NCBI RefSeq assembly: GCF_040183065.1
Contig: NC_091124.1
Location: 69,139,001 to 69,203,000, forward strand
Source of the DNA: Periplaneta americana
Taxonomy: Eukaryota; Arthropoda; Insecta; Blattodea; Blattidae
DNA: 64,000 bases
Reading direction: 5' to 3'
How positions within the stretch are numbered: the stretch's first letter is position 1; every line of letters begins with the position of its first letter. This document shows positions 1-14,499 of the stretch, piece by piece. A program made the position numbers and the translations under genes. A model generated the notes under the pieces. The model saw nothing but the letters and a program-made list of their open reading frames with translations, did no database searches and was not told the DNA's origin.

Positions 1-1814
1 GTTCCTCCTTAATTACTGACATGACTCCTACAGAGGCACTTTCATTGTTCCCCAGGTCACTCCACTGGTACATTCATCACTAGTGAAACCTTTTTACAAA
101 TATTATAACTAAACCGCATTGTTCTGGCACTTTTCACATTTACCAGGTTACAAAGCATGACACATAATATCATTCGATGTAATTGGAATTATTGACACTT
201 TCATCATTTATTATAGCCAGTCCTAAATTTTTGGCACTTTCACCGCTTACTGTATTCAGTCCTTTATTCTTTTATGATCCACATTTCATAACCGTAGGTT
301 ATTCTTATTTAGAATTAAGTTCATTTGTATTATATTGTATGTTAAGTCAGTTTTCTTGTGTACTGACGACGCCATGAATGCTTGTAATTCTTTCGGCTAA
401 TAATAATAATAATCTAATCTAATCTAATTACTGGTTTTATGACTGATGTATAAATTTTCATCTTGCTTGTTTAGATAATAATTTGTTTTTGAACAATGAG
501 AGTTTTGCATAGTGTGCTTTATTTCTTAGGACTATTCCCTGTTTTATTTAATCTTTTATTGTATTATTACCATTTACTATAGAACCAAGGTAGAAGAGAT
601 AATATGTTTTATTTGTGTTCCATTGACGTTTAGATCTTCTACATCTAATAAAGCAGATTTAGTCCTAGCAGCTAACACATCATCAGCATCTGCAATACAT
701 TTTCAATCTAGTGGATATATTTATCACCTCTCAAGTCTCAAATGTTTCAGAACAGAATCAGTCATAAGTTGAATAAGGTAGCTGTCAGAAGATCTCAATG
801 TTTGACTCAGACCTGGAACTCATCACTAAGATTATTATTTATCCTGATACTAGCTTTTATGTTTATTAAGGTTAATGCACTTAACCTTATCAATTTATGT
901 GAGACTTCATACCATATCAGACATTCAATAATTTTTTTTCTGTGAATTGAATTAAAAAGATGTGTGAAATCTAAATACTATATTATGTAAATCAGTGTTA
1001 TGTTCGTAATATTTTAAAAGTTTGTCTTACTATGAATATACGTATTATCAGCAGTAAATTTATTCTGGCTAAAATCCATTTGACAATCATTTACAGTAAT
1101 TTCTTTTCAGTTATGTGGCTTAATCTTGTATTTAACAAAATTACGAATATTTCTTATGCTATTTTTAGTAAAGCATAAGTTAACTTAAAGAGATCATTTG
1201 AAGAGAAGTCCCTTTTTTCCTCATTCTCCTCCTTCTTTTTCTTCTTCCTGCCACGGATTAGACTTAAGTTTCACACTAAGATGTCATCCTGTCTATGGTA
1301 CCTCTCTCTCTCCGTCCATTAGTTTGGCATTTTCCTTGGACTCCAACTTTTTGTCATTCTGTTAAAATGTTTTATCCAATTTTCTCTATATTCTCTGAGT
1401 TACTACCTTAATATTTCATTATTGTATTGTGCCCTTAATTATTACTATCATGTTTTACAACTGTTTGCTTGTTAGTTTTCCAGTATATCAAGCTTGTGGT
1501 TTTAAATATTCTCTTTCTGGTATCTGATAGACGGTTCTTATGTAAACACCCTTCTTTTTTCTTAACAGAACAGTCATTTCTATTCGTCTGAGTATTACTT
1601 ACTTTCTTTGTTTATTTAGATTTTCCTTCCAGAACTGTTGTACGGAGAACTGATTTACAATCTCTGATTGAATGCAAAAGTTACACTTCAGTTGCCTAAA
1701 TTCTTTTTAAATACCGGTATCTCTATGTAATAATCCATAATTTCCTTCGGGTAAAGTAATATCATTAGAGTTCTTGTTAAAATATCTACTATTTTCGTAT
1801 TTCTTCCCTGTCAG
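1..1814. other. AT-rich non-coding stretch
   Basis: No open frame with recognisable protein features on either strand. It contains a short TAA/TCTAA simple repeat near 403-428 and one TACCGGTA site at 1712-1719. The last bases form a pyrimidine-rich tract ending in CAG at 1812-1814, which would suit a splice acceptor. Nothing else is seen. Confidence 0.6.
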
Positions 1815-2168
1815 TTATGCTGTTAACTGCACTTCGTTGACTCGGGGCTGTGCCCATATTGAAGAGGAGAATGGAAAGTGATACCATGGATCCTGCCATG
1901 GACATGCACGGGGCTGTGTTGCCACACACTAACCAACGCACTCTGCGAGGTGGCACAGCGAGACCAGAGTATCAAACGCCAGGTCCGAGCTTGTCTCGGT
2001 TCACCCATCTACAGGATTCACTCCTATTTGACCAGTACTACCCTGCCTCTAAAAACAATATTACCAAGAACCTGCAAGATCTGTAGTCTTCTGGAGGAAT
2101 GTAAAGTGAGCATGGAACTTACTTTTTCTTCATTTGAGGAGGAAGGAAGGGCGCCACAAAAGCTGTAA
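1815..2168 (+). other. Candidate exon (exon-like GC-richer island)
   Basis: This island is clearly richer in G+C than its surroundings and follows a good splice-acceptor-like tract (pyrimidine-rich, ending CAG at 1814). Three readings are possible. Directly after the acceptor, one frame reads 21 residues (YAVNCTSLTRGCAHIEEENG then K) before a stop at about 1879. A second frame is open from about 1841 to 2086 and contains the stretch FTHLQDSLLFDQYYPAS. A third is open from 1878 to 2168. None matches a family I recognise. The first reading would make this a terminal coding exon followed by 3' UTR; the second needs an acceptor I cannot find. It could also be unconstrained sequence or a transposon scrap. 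No donor site is obvious. Confidence 0.25.
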
Positions 2169-3753
2169 CTATCCTCCTTCAACAAAAGATATTTAAAGAT
2201 TCTGGATAATTATAAACTTCTTGCCATAAACTTCATAAACTTAACTAGTATAGAGGAATAGATGTTTAAAGCAGTACTTTCTCTGAAAGGTAACCGAGAC
2301 ATCAGAAAGAAAATCGGTGTGTTTTAGTATAACTTGATGGATCAGAATCTTAAAACTCTTGACACAGGATCTCGGAAAACCATGATCTTGCCAGGTTAGC
2401 TGTTAGATTCTTGCTTGTACATAATTCCCTGTTGAAACCACCTCTTGCAGTCAGAATAGTAAGAACTTAACCATTATAAGAGTCAGTTATTTTTAAGAAA
2501 AGTATTACTGAATGGTAATGATATTCTACAAATAGTATATTTGTAAACATTTTATCATTCTTAAAATGCAGATCCTATCGCCATAGATGTATCCATATGA
2601 AAATGAGATCTTATTTCTGTGCCACATCTTGCTTTATTGTTGTGGGACACTTATTCTTATAATGACACCAAATTATGGATGTGCCAACTTGTACTAATAG
2701 GCAAGTTGTTAAGTTGATTTATACAGTGATAATAATATGTCAGATGGATAACGATTGAATGTTTAAAACTATCTGAAATCTCGAAGGGATGAACACCATC
2801 AGTAAATGCTTTAGGTAAAACACTTTGGAATTGGTTCTAGAAGATTCTGTGTGAACAAGAAGTTAGTAATGAAACGGAAATATATGGATGTGTCAATAGT
2901 TTGGAGGCATCACAAAAGCAAATTATGCAAGTTTTTCGTAAAGGACATAATTCTGTGTATGCCTGCTATTACATATAAATTAAAAGATTATATAAGTATA
3001 ATGTATTTTTGTAACTGACCATCGGAATTCTCTACGCACGGAAATAAAAAAGTGTAACTTTTGAGTATAACGAATATGTTTATTATAATGCTTGCATTAG
3101 TAAAGCATTGTATTGCACCAGTCAGCATTATCATTTACAAAAATAATACTGCCAACTGATATTCCTCTTTATAAATTTAAATATCTTACGCAAAAAATCA
3201 TTCTCGATATAAACAGGAACTAAATAATTAAAGTAAATGTTGCTGAATGAGATACAAACTGTATTATGATCTATTTGACAAATTATTCCCTGAAATATTT
3301 TCATTTCTAGGACGTTTCAGAGTCTTATGTGTACATCGAGAGAGTATACTTGAAAATGTTAGGTGTGAAACGTTTCGAAACTTAATTATAGAGCACTTGT
3401 ATTTCCGAAAATGTATATACCTGTCTCACTAAATTGAAGCTAATGTAATACAGGCTTATGCAGACATTATAATCGTGATTTCTTGTAATGGTTTGCTTCC
3501 TCAAGCATGTTGATGTCTGTCAATATTGTTATGCATTCCTATCGACAAGTGCAATAGTTGCACGTGTAAAGCAGGCTTCCTGCAATGTACATACTAATAC
3601 TCGTATAGGTATTTGCTACCCGAAGGTGTAGCAGTAAAAGGTGGTTTATGATATTTAAGGTAGCAGGGTAGACATTCTGAACATATTGTTATGAAAATGT
3701 TGCATTTCTTATATTACAACAAGATGGTGAAGGGAAAAGAAAATGAAAAAAAG

Positions 3754-3799
<46 letters not shown>
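3754..3799. repeat. (ATT)n microsatellite
   Basis: About 15 uninterrupted ATT units in AT-rich sequence. The isoleucine-rich frame on the minus strand is a by-product of the repeat. Confidence 0.95.
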
Positions 3800-3803
<4 letters not shown>

Positions 3804-5143
3804 AAGATATATAATTTTATTATTAATTTCTGTTACCTGTTTGTTTATATAATATCTGGAGTTCTTAAGTATTTTTTTACATCTGCTGAACACTGATATA
3901 CGTAAATTCACATGTTAGAGTTTATATAGTATAACTTGGATTACTGGTGTTTAGTTTGTTTAGGATGTTCCGCGCTTATTTTCAGAAGCAGGAAAGGAAA
4001 CTACTGAGTGTTGTTGACAAACTTATCATAAAAAGATAACCAGACACACTGATTTAATTTTTTATTAATTTCTTATTTATATATTATTTAATTTAAGTAC
4101 CAGTAGTTTAATTTTTTCCTCTTCAGTAACCTTATGATTCTATTAGAGGTGTTAAGGTAACAAATTTAATAGAGGATGCTTTGTTTTTGTTGTACTTTAA
4201 TTTTAAAATTATTATAGTCCTCTTTCTCTGCCCAATTTCATTCATCATCTCAACGTTACCGATGTTAGAAGAATAACAGAAGAAATTTAAAAAAAAAATT
4301 GTGTTTCTAATATATTTTCGTACGAATATCCAGAACACAGATATGCTGCATAAGCACAAAAGAAATTTATTCCATCACTTGGAGAGTAAAATGTGAATAA
4401 AATAATGTTTCCCATGGAAAGTCAAGTTGAGGAAAATTGTTGTCTAGATATCCAAACTGCTTTCTGTTTATATATAAATAAAATATATCTAATTTCCCGA
4501 TATATTGAATATCAGAAAGTGAGAAAATAAGGAAAATAGATTTATATTATATTATTATTTATTGCAATAAATTGTAGTAATAATATATCGGTAATCAGAC
4601 ATGTAGGAAATAACATACCACATAAAACAAGAATATAAATCCTTTTCATAAACAGGAATATTCTTAGTAAAAAACCTTGACAGATAAAGGATAAACTTGC
4701 TCAAATTTCAACCGAAAGGCTTGCTATGAATTCACTTATCTCCAAATTAAAAGGAATCGTGCTAAAAACTTATAGACTACTACTGTATGAACTAAAAAAT
4801 TCAGAAAATTATTATTTCTACTTGAAAACTAAATATTTATTACCTATTCGTTTTATCTTTACTTGTTTTAATTAATGCTCATCATGTTTCTCTTGTAAAA
4901 ACAGATCTCTTTATATTCCTATATACTCCGTGTGTATTATTTATAAGGGAATATGAAATGACTAAATTGTATATGTCTTTGTTCCCTACATATGTAAATG
5001 AATCTTTTAATCATTCAATTAGTTATAAATATATGAACATTAATTGTGACAAAATACAATATAACTTGATAAAAATAAGTTATTTTCATTTAAAAAAATA
5101 ATAGGCTCCATTTTAATAACTGAGCAAATAATGTAATGTTGTC

Positions 5144-5312
<169 letters not shown>

Positions 5313-8300
5313 GTAACAGTCCTTGTTTATTTTCTGAAAAAGATTGTAGGAATCATAAAATTTGCAAAAATAAATGATAATTTGGAAATAGTATTCTCAG
5401 TATTTGCCTGGAAAAGTAGAGGAAAAAAATCATGAAAATTTTAAGATACCGGTATGAATTTCTCTTTTTTATGCTTTCGTTTCAACTGACTAAGCATAAC
5501 AGTAATATTTACAAGATCATTATGTATTTCAAATACAGTTTTCTTTATTTTAATGTCATGTCTTAATTTGCAGCTTTATTTCAGTTGAGCTTCGTTGTAC
5601 AGTAACAGAACATTTGTATAAAAAGTCAGGATAACATATTTTATGAAGTACGTTAATTAAAGTTATGCTTAATAAATTTGAACATGTGGAAAGAAATAAA
5701 TATAAAAAATTCTAAGAATTTTAGATATTTTGTGATTAATTTATTTGTAAGCAAACAAGTAGATAGAAACCATTCACAGAGATTTAAATGCAATATTACT
5801 TGTTAAAAACACACATTGCGTATCAAAATGAAAATAATGTAGTATTAATCTAGACTGGTTACAGAGTTTCAGAACAACTTAAATTCATTCTTGTTTTAAG
5901 ATGTCTTGAATGAATGAGTATATTAAAATAATGACTGTTATCCTAAATCTTTGTTTTCTTATAGTTTTAATGCACTTCTCAGAGATTTATGATGAAATGC
6001 AGATAAGACAGTTATCTTCCATTATTTTCACTCATGGGAATTAGATCCAACTATTATATATACGTATCTAAAACCATCTCACAGTTTCTTGTACAAGTTT
6101 TTGCCTTGATGTGTAGTTGTCATTACTGAAAACCAGCTGCTGAAAATTGTCACCTTACCTATAAAGGAGCTGGATAACTCTTACTTCGAGGCAATTACTT
6201 TAAGCAGGTAATTGACTACCGGTATGTATATACTTGAAAATTATCTTTTTCTCTCTCTCAGTTTCTTTCTTTCTTTTTTTATTTTTACAGATAGAATTTC
6301 CTACTCTTTTACTTTTTATATAATTATTTATCCAGTTTTTTTTTTTAATTCAATTCCTGCAAATCATTTAATAACAGAGTTTCGTTATGAATCTGAATTT
6401 GTAACTTCATCCCCAATCTTATTCCTCGTACAGTGTCCTAGTTAGTAACATTTCTTTCAAAAATGTGCACAGAAAGAATCAGTTGATACACACTCTGTTC
6501 ATATTGGAATGTCTACTACCACTCATAAACAGAGTTACGTGTGGAGTGAGTAAGAGGAAAATCACATGTTCTTTGCGTACTGATTGAAAGGAAAATATAC
6601 ACTTCTTAAGTATTACAAGTTCATGAAGAAGAAATGTATATGATACAGAAACTGTTCTGAAAGTGTTCATATTTAAGTATATGAGAAATAACTTGTAGAT
6701 ATTTCTGGTTATGTTCTGATGTGCCCAACTGCTTAGCAGTGAAAGTTGTAGTTTAGGGCTGTTTATGCAATCCCAGAAATGAATATGTTCTATAGTACAG
6801 CCATTTTATTGCTCTACAGTATCAGTATAATTTTCTATCTTAGTCAGAGGTTTATGATGTCTTAGCTTTTTCCTTCCAAAATGTATTTTCTCAAAAATAT
6901 TCAGTAGAGTTTTCTCATGTTGATAATGATGGCATACATATATATATATACATATTTAATATCTCGAATAGTGATAAGTAGCATATTTCTCTTGAATTGA
7001 TATTTACTTCTTAGTGTAGGATTTCATCCCTTGACACACATCAAGATTTTATTTAGATGTGCCAAAGTATCGTTATTCATCAAAATCCACAGAAAGCAGT
7101 ACATAGTGTTCCATTCGAACTTGTATGCCTTCATTGCAGCAATTTGGAAGTAAAGTGCCGATGTACAGAATATGAAATTACTTTGTGCAAGTATATATTG
7201 TATACTGTTTTATTTACTAATGGATTCACCAGTAAGTCACTAGCATATTGCAGAGGAATCGTTGCCTTTTACCTATCTTATGTAATTTAAAATGTTACTT
7301 TTTAAAATAAAAATACGAATTCGTTGTTTCTTCTTCATGTTTGATGTCTTCGTTTTATTTTCTCATGTTTATGTGTAAACAAGCAGAGTTAGAAGCTGTT
7401 GCAAGATTCTGTTAATATAATTTGTTCCTGAACTTTCTGACATAATACGGGGTGTTTAAAGTTGCTGTACTGAATGTATTGAAACACTAATTTAATAATC
7501 GTATTGTCCTTATTATTAGTGTTTACAAATGGAAAGGAAAACCATTGTGCTGGTAATCTTTATTTATCTCATCAATATACTATTACTTTTATGTATTTTC
7601 TCATAAGGAACATGCTTGTATAAATTCAAAGTGGATATATTTATTTTTATTTTCCATACCAGTATTAACATTCCATTAAGAGTTGGCATTTTGTTACAAA
7701 ATGTATGCTTCAAAACTGAAATTAACATTAAAATTATCATTATTATTAATACAGTCTTTTACTTTATGCAAATCATAATTTGTCATATATGAGACACAGA
7801 TTACTTAAATATTTTATAAGGAGAGATTGAAATAACGTGACAAAGTTTAGAAGATGAGAGTAGAGGCCAAAATATTGTATAAATGACATTAATGTTATAT
7901 ATGCATTATTCATGCACGTAAAAATATAACATGGTTTAAAAGTCATAGCATTAATATTTGATATTATAATAGATATTGGCTGGTAAAGATGAGAACAAAC
8001 AAGTCTATCAGTCAAAGTGTGATATAAAAAACTAATAAGGAGCTGACAGTACCGGTATTTGCCATACAGTAAACTTCTTCAAACCGTTTGAACCAGACTT
8101 ACTGTGTTTGCCTAGAAGATTACAATATTATGTCAAATTTCGTTATATCTGTACACATTACGTACTGATAAGGAGACATAAATATAAAGAATAGTGAATA
8201 CTATAAACTCTTCTCATATTATTACAAACCAAACGTAATTATTAAATTAATGACAAAAGATTACGCAAGTTCCATTTAGGTACTTTATTTTGTTCTTTGT

Positions 8301-11300
8301 AATTTATTGTCTCGTGCGAGTGTTTTGTTGAAACACAGTACTGGTACTTGGAAGCTTTAAGTGAAAGAAAGAGTATACATGTGAGTCATAGCAAGAATAA
8401 AAGAAAAAGTTTAATATACGGTACACACTGTGACATGGGATATACTGGTAATATAATTTATGTTTCATAATCCTCTTGTCATTAAGTGGTCAATAGTAAA
8501 TCTCTTGAAAAAAACATTTGGAAGACAAATATTTCTAACCCGCGCTGCATATGACACATACTCCGATCGAAAGAGTTATGACGTTATGAGTGTCACAATC
8601 TGATCAGTTATGAATCAGTCTTGACTTTTCAAATACTTGTTATATTCAGGAGAGATCTGGGAAGTTGTTCGTTGGACTCATGTGCTGCTCTCTTCTTAAT
8701 AATAGTGTACGAAGATTCATAATGACTTTGTATTGTGTAGTGTTAAGAAACCTCTATATAGCGACAACACATTGCTGACTTTAGTTTCTTTACATATAAA
8801 AGTTACACAAAATTTTAAACGACAGTGCTTCATGGATGTGAAATTTGCTGTTATTTATTAAATACTGTTTATTGTATACATACTAGTATGGTATTAAATA
8901 ATCGGGTATTGAGGTTATATTTAGAATCTCTTTGTACTTGTATATGCAATATTTCAATAATATCATCTTTTGTATAAATACTTCCTATATATTATTATAT
9001 ATAATATTGACTTTGGAAATGGCCTAAAACATCTGTAAATAGTTTATATCTATGATAGTTTAACTATTTTCACTCTTGTCTCCACTGTCCAACCTTGTCT
9101 CGAGGCTGTTTTTGTGCGGCGTTCTAATTCTAATGTACAGTATTTGTAGTCGGTTGTATATGGTGTAGAGAATTGTAAAGCAAATTAGGATGTCCAGTTC
9201 TGAGCTGAAGTGAAAGAAACTATTGTGCAGATACAAGAAAATATCTAAACGTTATGGTAAGAATATATAACCATGGATTTCAGTAAATGCAGCAGAAAAC
9301 ATCTACTGATTAATTACTCTTTCTTTTTAATGTTTGCGTTGTATTTCTGTTAGCATTGCTTTAATTTGAACCTGACTTCAAATGTTAATAATTGTTATGA
9401 TTTCATTGAACTGTCACTGATTCAGTTGTAGCCTATATTTTGAGTGGAAAACTACAACCAGTAATTCACCATAAGTGTTGAAATGTTTAAAAATCTGAAT
9501 ATATAACATTCCAATTCGCAGATTCTGCATCTTTCAAGTTACTTGATGCTACTACTCAATTGGCTCAATCTCAGAGCATGTAAAATTTTTAACTTGCTTT
9601 TTTTTTTATTTGTACCAGTAGGCTATTTGATGTTCATTGGATAATTACTTTCTGCTATATTTGAATCTAAATAGAGCATAAATCCTTATTATTATCATAA
9701 TGAAGAGCACAGGGGAAAAACGTGACAAGTCCAAAATTATCGATTTTCTGTTTTAGATGTCATGTAATAGCTCAGGTAGTGTAGAGTTGTGTAGTTTAAC
9801 TGTACAGAATAAAAACCTTATTAATCCAAAGAAATTTGAAGAATGATAACCCAAAGACAGTAGACTGTAATGGGTCATGAAATTTTTAACTTGCTCTCCT
9901 GCAAAAGCAGTAAAACGTGACTTATCAGGTTTTTCCCCTGTACTCTTTAATACTATTCATCCCATCGTTAACATTAAATTTAGCCAAGAACCTTGAGAAA
10001 GTAGCTATCTGTAGATGTATTAATATTCTTCAGGAACAAATATGAAGCTAATTAACTTGATATTAGTTTGCGACCTTACTATAAGTACCGGTACTTTCAT
10101 CGTATAAATATTGAGTGAATAGATTGTAGAGAAACCGCAGTGCAACTACCCTGCTCTTGGCGAGCGCTTCCAGATTCTGATTATATAGATAACTTGATAT
10201 TAGTGATTCACAGCACAGTATTGGTAATTCGACACATCACTAATCAGTAATATAAAATATTACAAAATGTTAGCAGTTAAAACATCATTTACTCACTCAA
10301 ATTAAGAAAGAAGATGCTGCCTGTAGGTATCTATCTGTTTAAAAAGCGATGCATCACTTGCTGTAGTTTCCATTGAGAAATGAAAATTATATTTTTCCGG
10401 ATACTATTTTTCAGTTCTTACAGGGTATATGGACTATTTTCGTACCTTATCTTTCAGAGTACCGGTACTCCAGAGATAAAAGTCATAAGAGATCGGAGGA
10501 TCAAAGGGAACACATATTCCTACTGATAGTTATATTTTCGAATGCTGTATGAAGTTCGTCTATATAATATGTGCTGGCTCAGAACCCTATTGAAAAAAGT
10601 TAAAGCAATCTTCCTTTCCAATGTCAGCACATACAGCCATCTATTTCATGGACAGATTTCAGTGTTTAAGGATAGAATTATCTTGTTCATAAGCTTCTTT
10701 TTAAGGCAAAAGATGTGTAACAATTGCTCCATTTCTCTTTCAATCTAATATCAGCTTTCTTGCTCAGCATTGTGGTTTCTTTACATTACTTCTTTTGGAT
10801 ATTATAAATGTAATAAAAATAATTTTTAATTCTGAAATTGTTTAATGTATATGTAAGACAACATACAGTATTTTTTTAACTTAGGTTCACATATATAAAT
10901 CATTAAGTAATATTAATTAATTATCTATAACTATGGAAGGACAAATTAAGAATTTGGATTATCATCATCATCATTATGAAGAAATTTAGATTGAGAACAT
11001 TATCTCTCTTACGTAAAGTATCAGCACCTAAATTATTACTGTATTTATTAAGATTTTGTGCCAGTTCATTTCAGAGGAAATGCAAGTTAACTTGCTCCAT
11101 TGAAATACAATTTTATGCATATATAATTATAAATTATGTTTAAAAACTACTTTAAGATAATGTAGATTCTTAATTTATTAATTTATTTTTTCTTTTATGG
11201 GTTTCATAAGCTTAAACATAGGTATTAATAGCGTATCTAAATTTCGAATTGAGTATAGTCTTTTAGTTATATAAAGCACATATTATTTAAACATAAAATT

Positions 11301-12051
11301 ACATACAATGAATCTGAATATGAAACAGATGCACGACTTTATCATGAAGTATTTATCTTTGTCTCTTCTCACCAACATTTCAAAGTCATTTTCGTCAAAT
11401 GCACTTTTTGAAAGAGTTGATTAAATTATTTTAATTAAAATGCTTGAGTATTTTATTTTAAGGTACCGTATCCTAATTCATTGCGAGCATTAGCTTTTAC
11501 TTGCCTCTTTTTGGTACTGTCGCTTTTATAATGCTTCTTTTCTGGTTATAAGATTAAATAGTGAAGTTAAAAAAGTTATTTGAATCTATATTTAGATTAA
11601 TTATAATTTACTATCTATTGCATCACCATATTTATATACTGTATTATGTTTAACTTAATATCCAAATAAGTATAAAATTAGTTCTCAAAATAGTAATTGA
11701 TTATACATGCTCTGGGTGAGTACAGTCATTATCAAAGTTATTCAAAACTATGTTACATTCCTGTCTTCTATTATCACTATAATACCGTATATTTCATTAT
11801 AAATTCATGTAACTTGTATATTAATCTTATTTATAGGATGTATGTATGTATTTATTCAAACTGCAATTGGGTATACTACCGGTGGCAGTAATGAATTATA
11901 TACAATAACATTACAATAACTACAGCTACAACTACAGATATAATTTACTGATAAATTAATAATTTTATAAGATATCAGTCAGTGGCTTCATATTTCTACA
12001 AATGGATCCTGTTTGCCAAATTACAGAGGTGCTGTTGCTGATGTAATATCT

Positions 12052-12690
12052 TCCCTTTTTTCCTTTCACAGAGGATTAGGTTCAAGCATTGCTGATTTTT
12101 ATGGTGAAATTTGAGGCTCTAGTAGGTATTCTTTGAAGCTTATAAAATCTCCTATACTGAATTAAGATTCAAAAGCAGCTATCTTCGCTATAGCATCTGT
12201 TATAAAAAAAAGAAAAGTAGTATTTAGAGTGTTGTAAAATATCAAGAAACTGACCAAATTAAATACTGTACATGATTGGTACTTCTGTAGATCTCTGCAC
12301 ATTATGGAGTGACAGGTAATGATGCAGCTATTATGTTGGCCAAGAAAGGTAGCAAAATTGTCCCATAGTCATCTATACTTGTGTCTTATCACACTATTAG
12401 AAGAATAATAAGATCAGAATATAACAACATATTAAAAAATTACTATATTTCTAAAGCAAATGGAGAAAAAAAATTAGAGATTATACAGTACATCTAATGC
12501 AACAACTAAACTTTACGAAAATCTCCGGTGGCAACTTTTAGATTACCGGTACTTATAGGTCATCCTTGTCTGAACAAACATTTAAACAGAATTGATATTG
12601 CAGAATCCCCTATATGCCCTTTTTGTAATCTTAATAAACATATAGATCAAGATCATTTTCTACACAGTCCAGCTTTTACTCAATTGTCTA
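12052..12690 (+). pseudogene. Decayed non-LTR retrotransposon, RNase H / C-terminal end
   Basis: Fragments of the RNase H domain that ends many Jockey/I-type LINE ORF2 proteins appear in order on the plus strand. DSKAAIFAIAS lies near 12168-12202 and carries the catalytic Asp motif. SAHYGVTGNDAAIMLAKKG follows at about 12296-12352 and corresponds to the usual PAHxGxxGNExAD...AKKG block. The Cys/His tail segment CPFCNLNKHIDQDHFLH lies at about 12620-12668. The frame changes between blocks and stops intervene (for example just before DSK), so it cannot be functional. The downstream 12690-12923 holds only low-complexity Leu/Ser-rich open frame. In family terms this is the last quarter of ORF2; the reverse transcriptase and endonuclease are absent. 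Confidence 0.75.
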
Positions 12691-12923
12691 GTGCAGTCGT
12701 CCTGATATATTATCAGGTTTTGCATTGTCCTAGGACATCTTCCTGCACTCATTTTCATTTTCAGGATTCTATAGCCTTTCTCCCTTCTTCTCTATTTTCC
12801 CTTGGGCCATCTTCCAATCTCCTTTCTCTCACTGTTCTAATTATTCCTTGTGACCATGTCAGTTTTGGTCTTCTCCTCTTCCTTTTCACTGTTGGAATCC
12901 ATTATATACTGTATAGGCCTATA

Positions 12924-13871
12924 CAGGGAGAACAATAAGTATGAAATATTGTTAATAACTTCTTAAATTTTAATTTTACAAAAAGAAAAAGTTTCATACA
13001 AAAACTATTGAAGATAAACCATATAATATTATACCAGTGTTCGAAAACATTTAGTTATTCAGACATATAGTGTGTGAGAGTAATCTATTTTTTTAAATAG
13101 CACCCTATATTAAAATTTACCTAATCAAAACCTCCATTAAATTTTACATATGCATGCATAGAAACTTTACCCATTCACCCGTTTCATGTCTTTTAACAAT
13201 TTATTAAACTTGTTTCGTGGATTTAAAACTTGAGACCTATAAGTATGTAAGATCAGTTGAGTAAGTCATAAAACTAAACAAAACACTACAACTAACCAAA
13301 CTTTATTACAGATGCTTAAAATGAGAACCATTCACAGCCAAAAAATATCCCAGTCTATCACGAAAATAATCCATTGTCTTCCTCACAGTAACATGACTGT
13401 TCTGTACCATCTCATATCTACAATGGACTGTTTTCGTGATAGACTGGGATACTGTTTGGCTGTGAATGGTTCTCATTTTGAGCATCTGTGATAAAGTTTG
13501 GTTAGTTATAGTGTTTTTTTTTTAGTTTTATGGCTTACTCAACATGATTTTACATATTTATTTGTCTCAAGTTTTAAGTCCACGAAACAAGTTTAATAAA
13601 TTGTTAAAAGACATGAAACGGGTGAATGGGTAAAGTTTCTATGCATTCATACGTAAAATTTAATGGAGATTCGGAATATATAAATTTTAATATAGAGTGC
13701 AATTTTAAAAAAATAGTTTACTGTCACATCCTCTATGTCTGAACAAGTAACTGTTTTCGAACACTGGCGTAATATTGTATAGTTTATTCCAACAGTTTTT
13801 GTATAAAATTTTTTTTGTAAAATTAAAATTTAAGAAGTTATTAACAATACTAATACTTATTGTTTACTCTG
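12924..13871. mobile_element. Foldback element made of two inverted mariner transposase 3' ends
   Basis: A 948-bp inverted repeat with arms of roughly 420-470 bp around a short centre near 13395-13435. The outer ends start CAGGGAG on the left and read CAGAGTA on the reverse strand at the right. Both ends are flanked by TATA (12920-12923 and 13872-13875), a possible target duplication. Each arm encodes, pointing outward, a close copy of the same peptide: TMDCFRDRLGYCLAVNGSHF then EHL-stop on plus (about 13422-13490), and TMDYFRDRLGYFLAVNGSHF then KHL-stop on minus (about 13319-13390). The ending VNGxHFEHL is typical of one group of Tc1/mariner transposases. I infer that the element arose by inverted duplication of a mariner 3' end. 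It encodes no complete protein and would depend on a transposase in trans. Confidence 0.8.
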
Positions 13872-13907
13872 TATATACATATATGTAGACACACACACAC
13901 AGGATGT

Positions 13908-14122
13908 TTCCTATGCAGACCCGTCCCAGGTAGTAATGATCTGTTAGCTTAATGATGATAGTGTACAGCGCCCATCCCGAGGAGGCGACACAGAAGTAGA
14001 GTGGGACTAGTCTACATAGGAACTGTATAGAACTGTCCATATGCCACCAGCAAACAACCGATTGCCAGTCAATAGCAGATTTTGTTAGGTAGAGGTTGGA
14101 GTAGGACCAGTCTGCATAGGAA
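13908..14122. repeat. Short inverted-repeat element (possible MITE)
   Basis: TTCCTATGCAGAC at 13908-13920 is answered by its reverse complement at 14110-14122. A variant of the right end also occurs internally near 13999-14016, giving a partial direct duplication. No target duplication was found and no coding is visible. Confidence 0.4.
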
Positions 14123-14159
14123 TATAAATAAATATATATATATATATATATATGTTTCT

Positions 14160-14492
14160 TCTCCCTCTCCATTGGCAGGGCCCTTAACTTGTTATTCGCC
14201 CCAACTCTACGAGCAAACTTATGGATATGCTAGTGCTGAGAAGTGTATGCCACTTAGTTCTTCAGAGACTATTCAGAATGCACAACTGGTGGTGGGTCTA
14301 CATTACACTCATAATGAATAATGATGATGAATTGTTGGGACATCACAGGGAAACCGGAGTACCGAGAGAAAACTCCTGTGTTGACTGGACCAAGGGCTCT
14401 TCAACACAGGGTAGAGTGGGATTTGAACCAGGCAGAGGGCCTGTAAGCTGGTTTATAAACCCAGCACTCTAGCACTGAGCCACCTTGGAGGT
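14160..14492 (-). mobile_element. tRNA-derived SINE, minus strand
   Basis: Read on the minus strand, the head (about 14486 down to 14413) resembles a tRNA. It has an A-box-like TGGCTCAGTGCT, an anticodon-stem-like block, and a perfect B box GGTTCAAATCC near 14426-14436. The body continues towards 14160 with no coding. No clear target duplication was seen, so the 3' limit is uncertain. Confidence 0.6.
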
Positions 14493-14499
14493 TTCCTGC

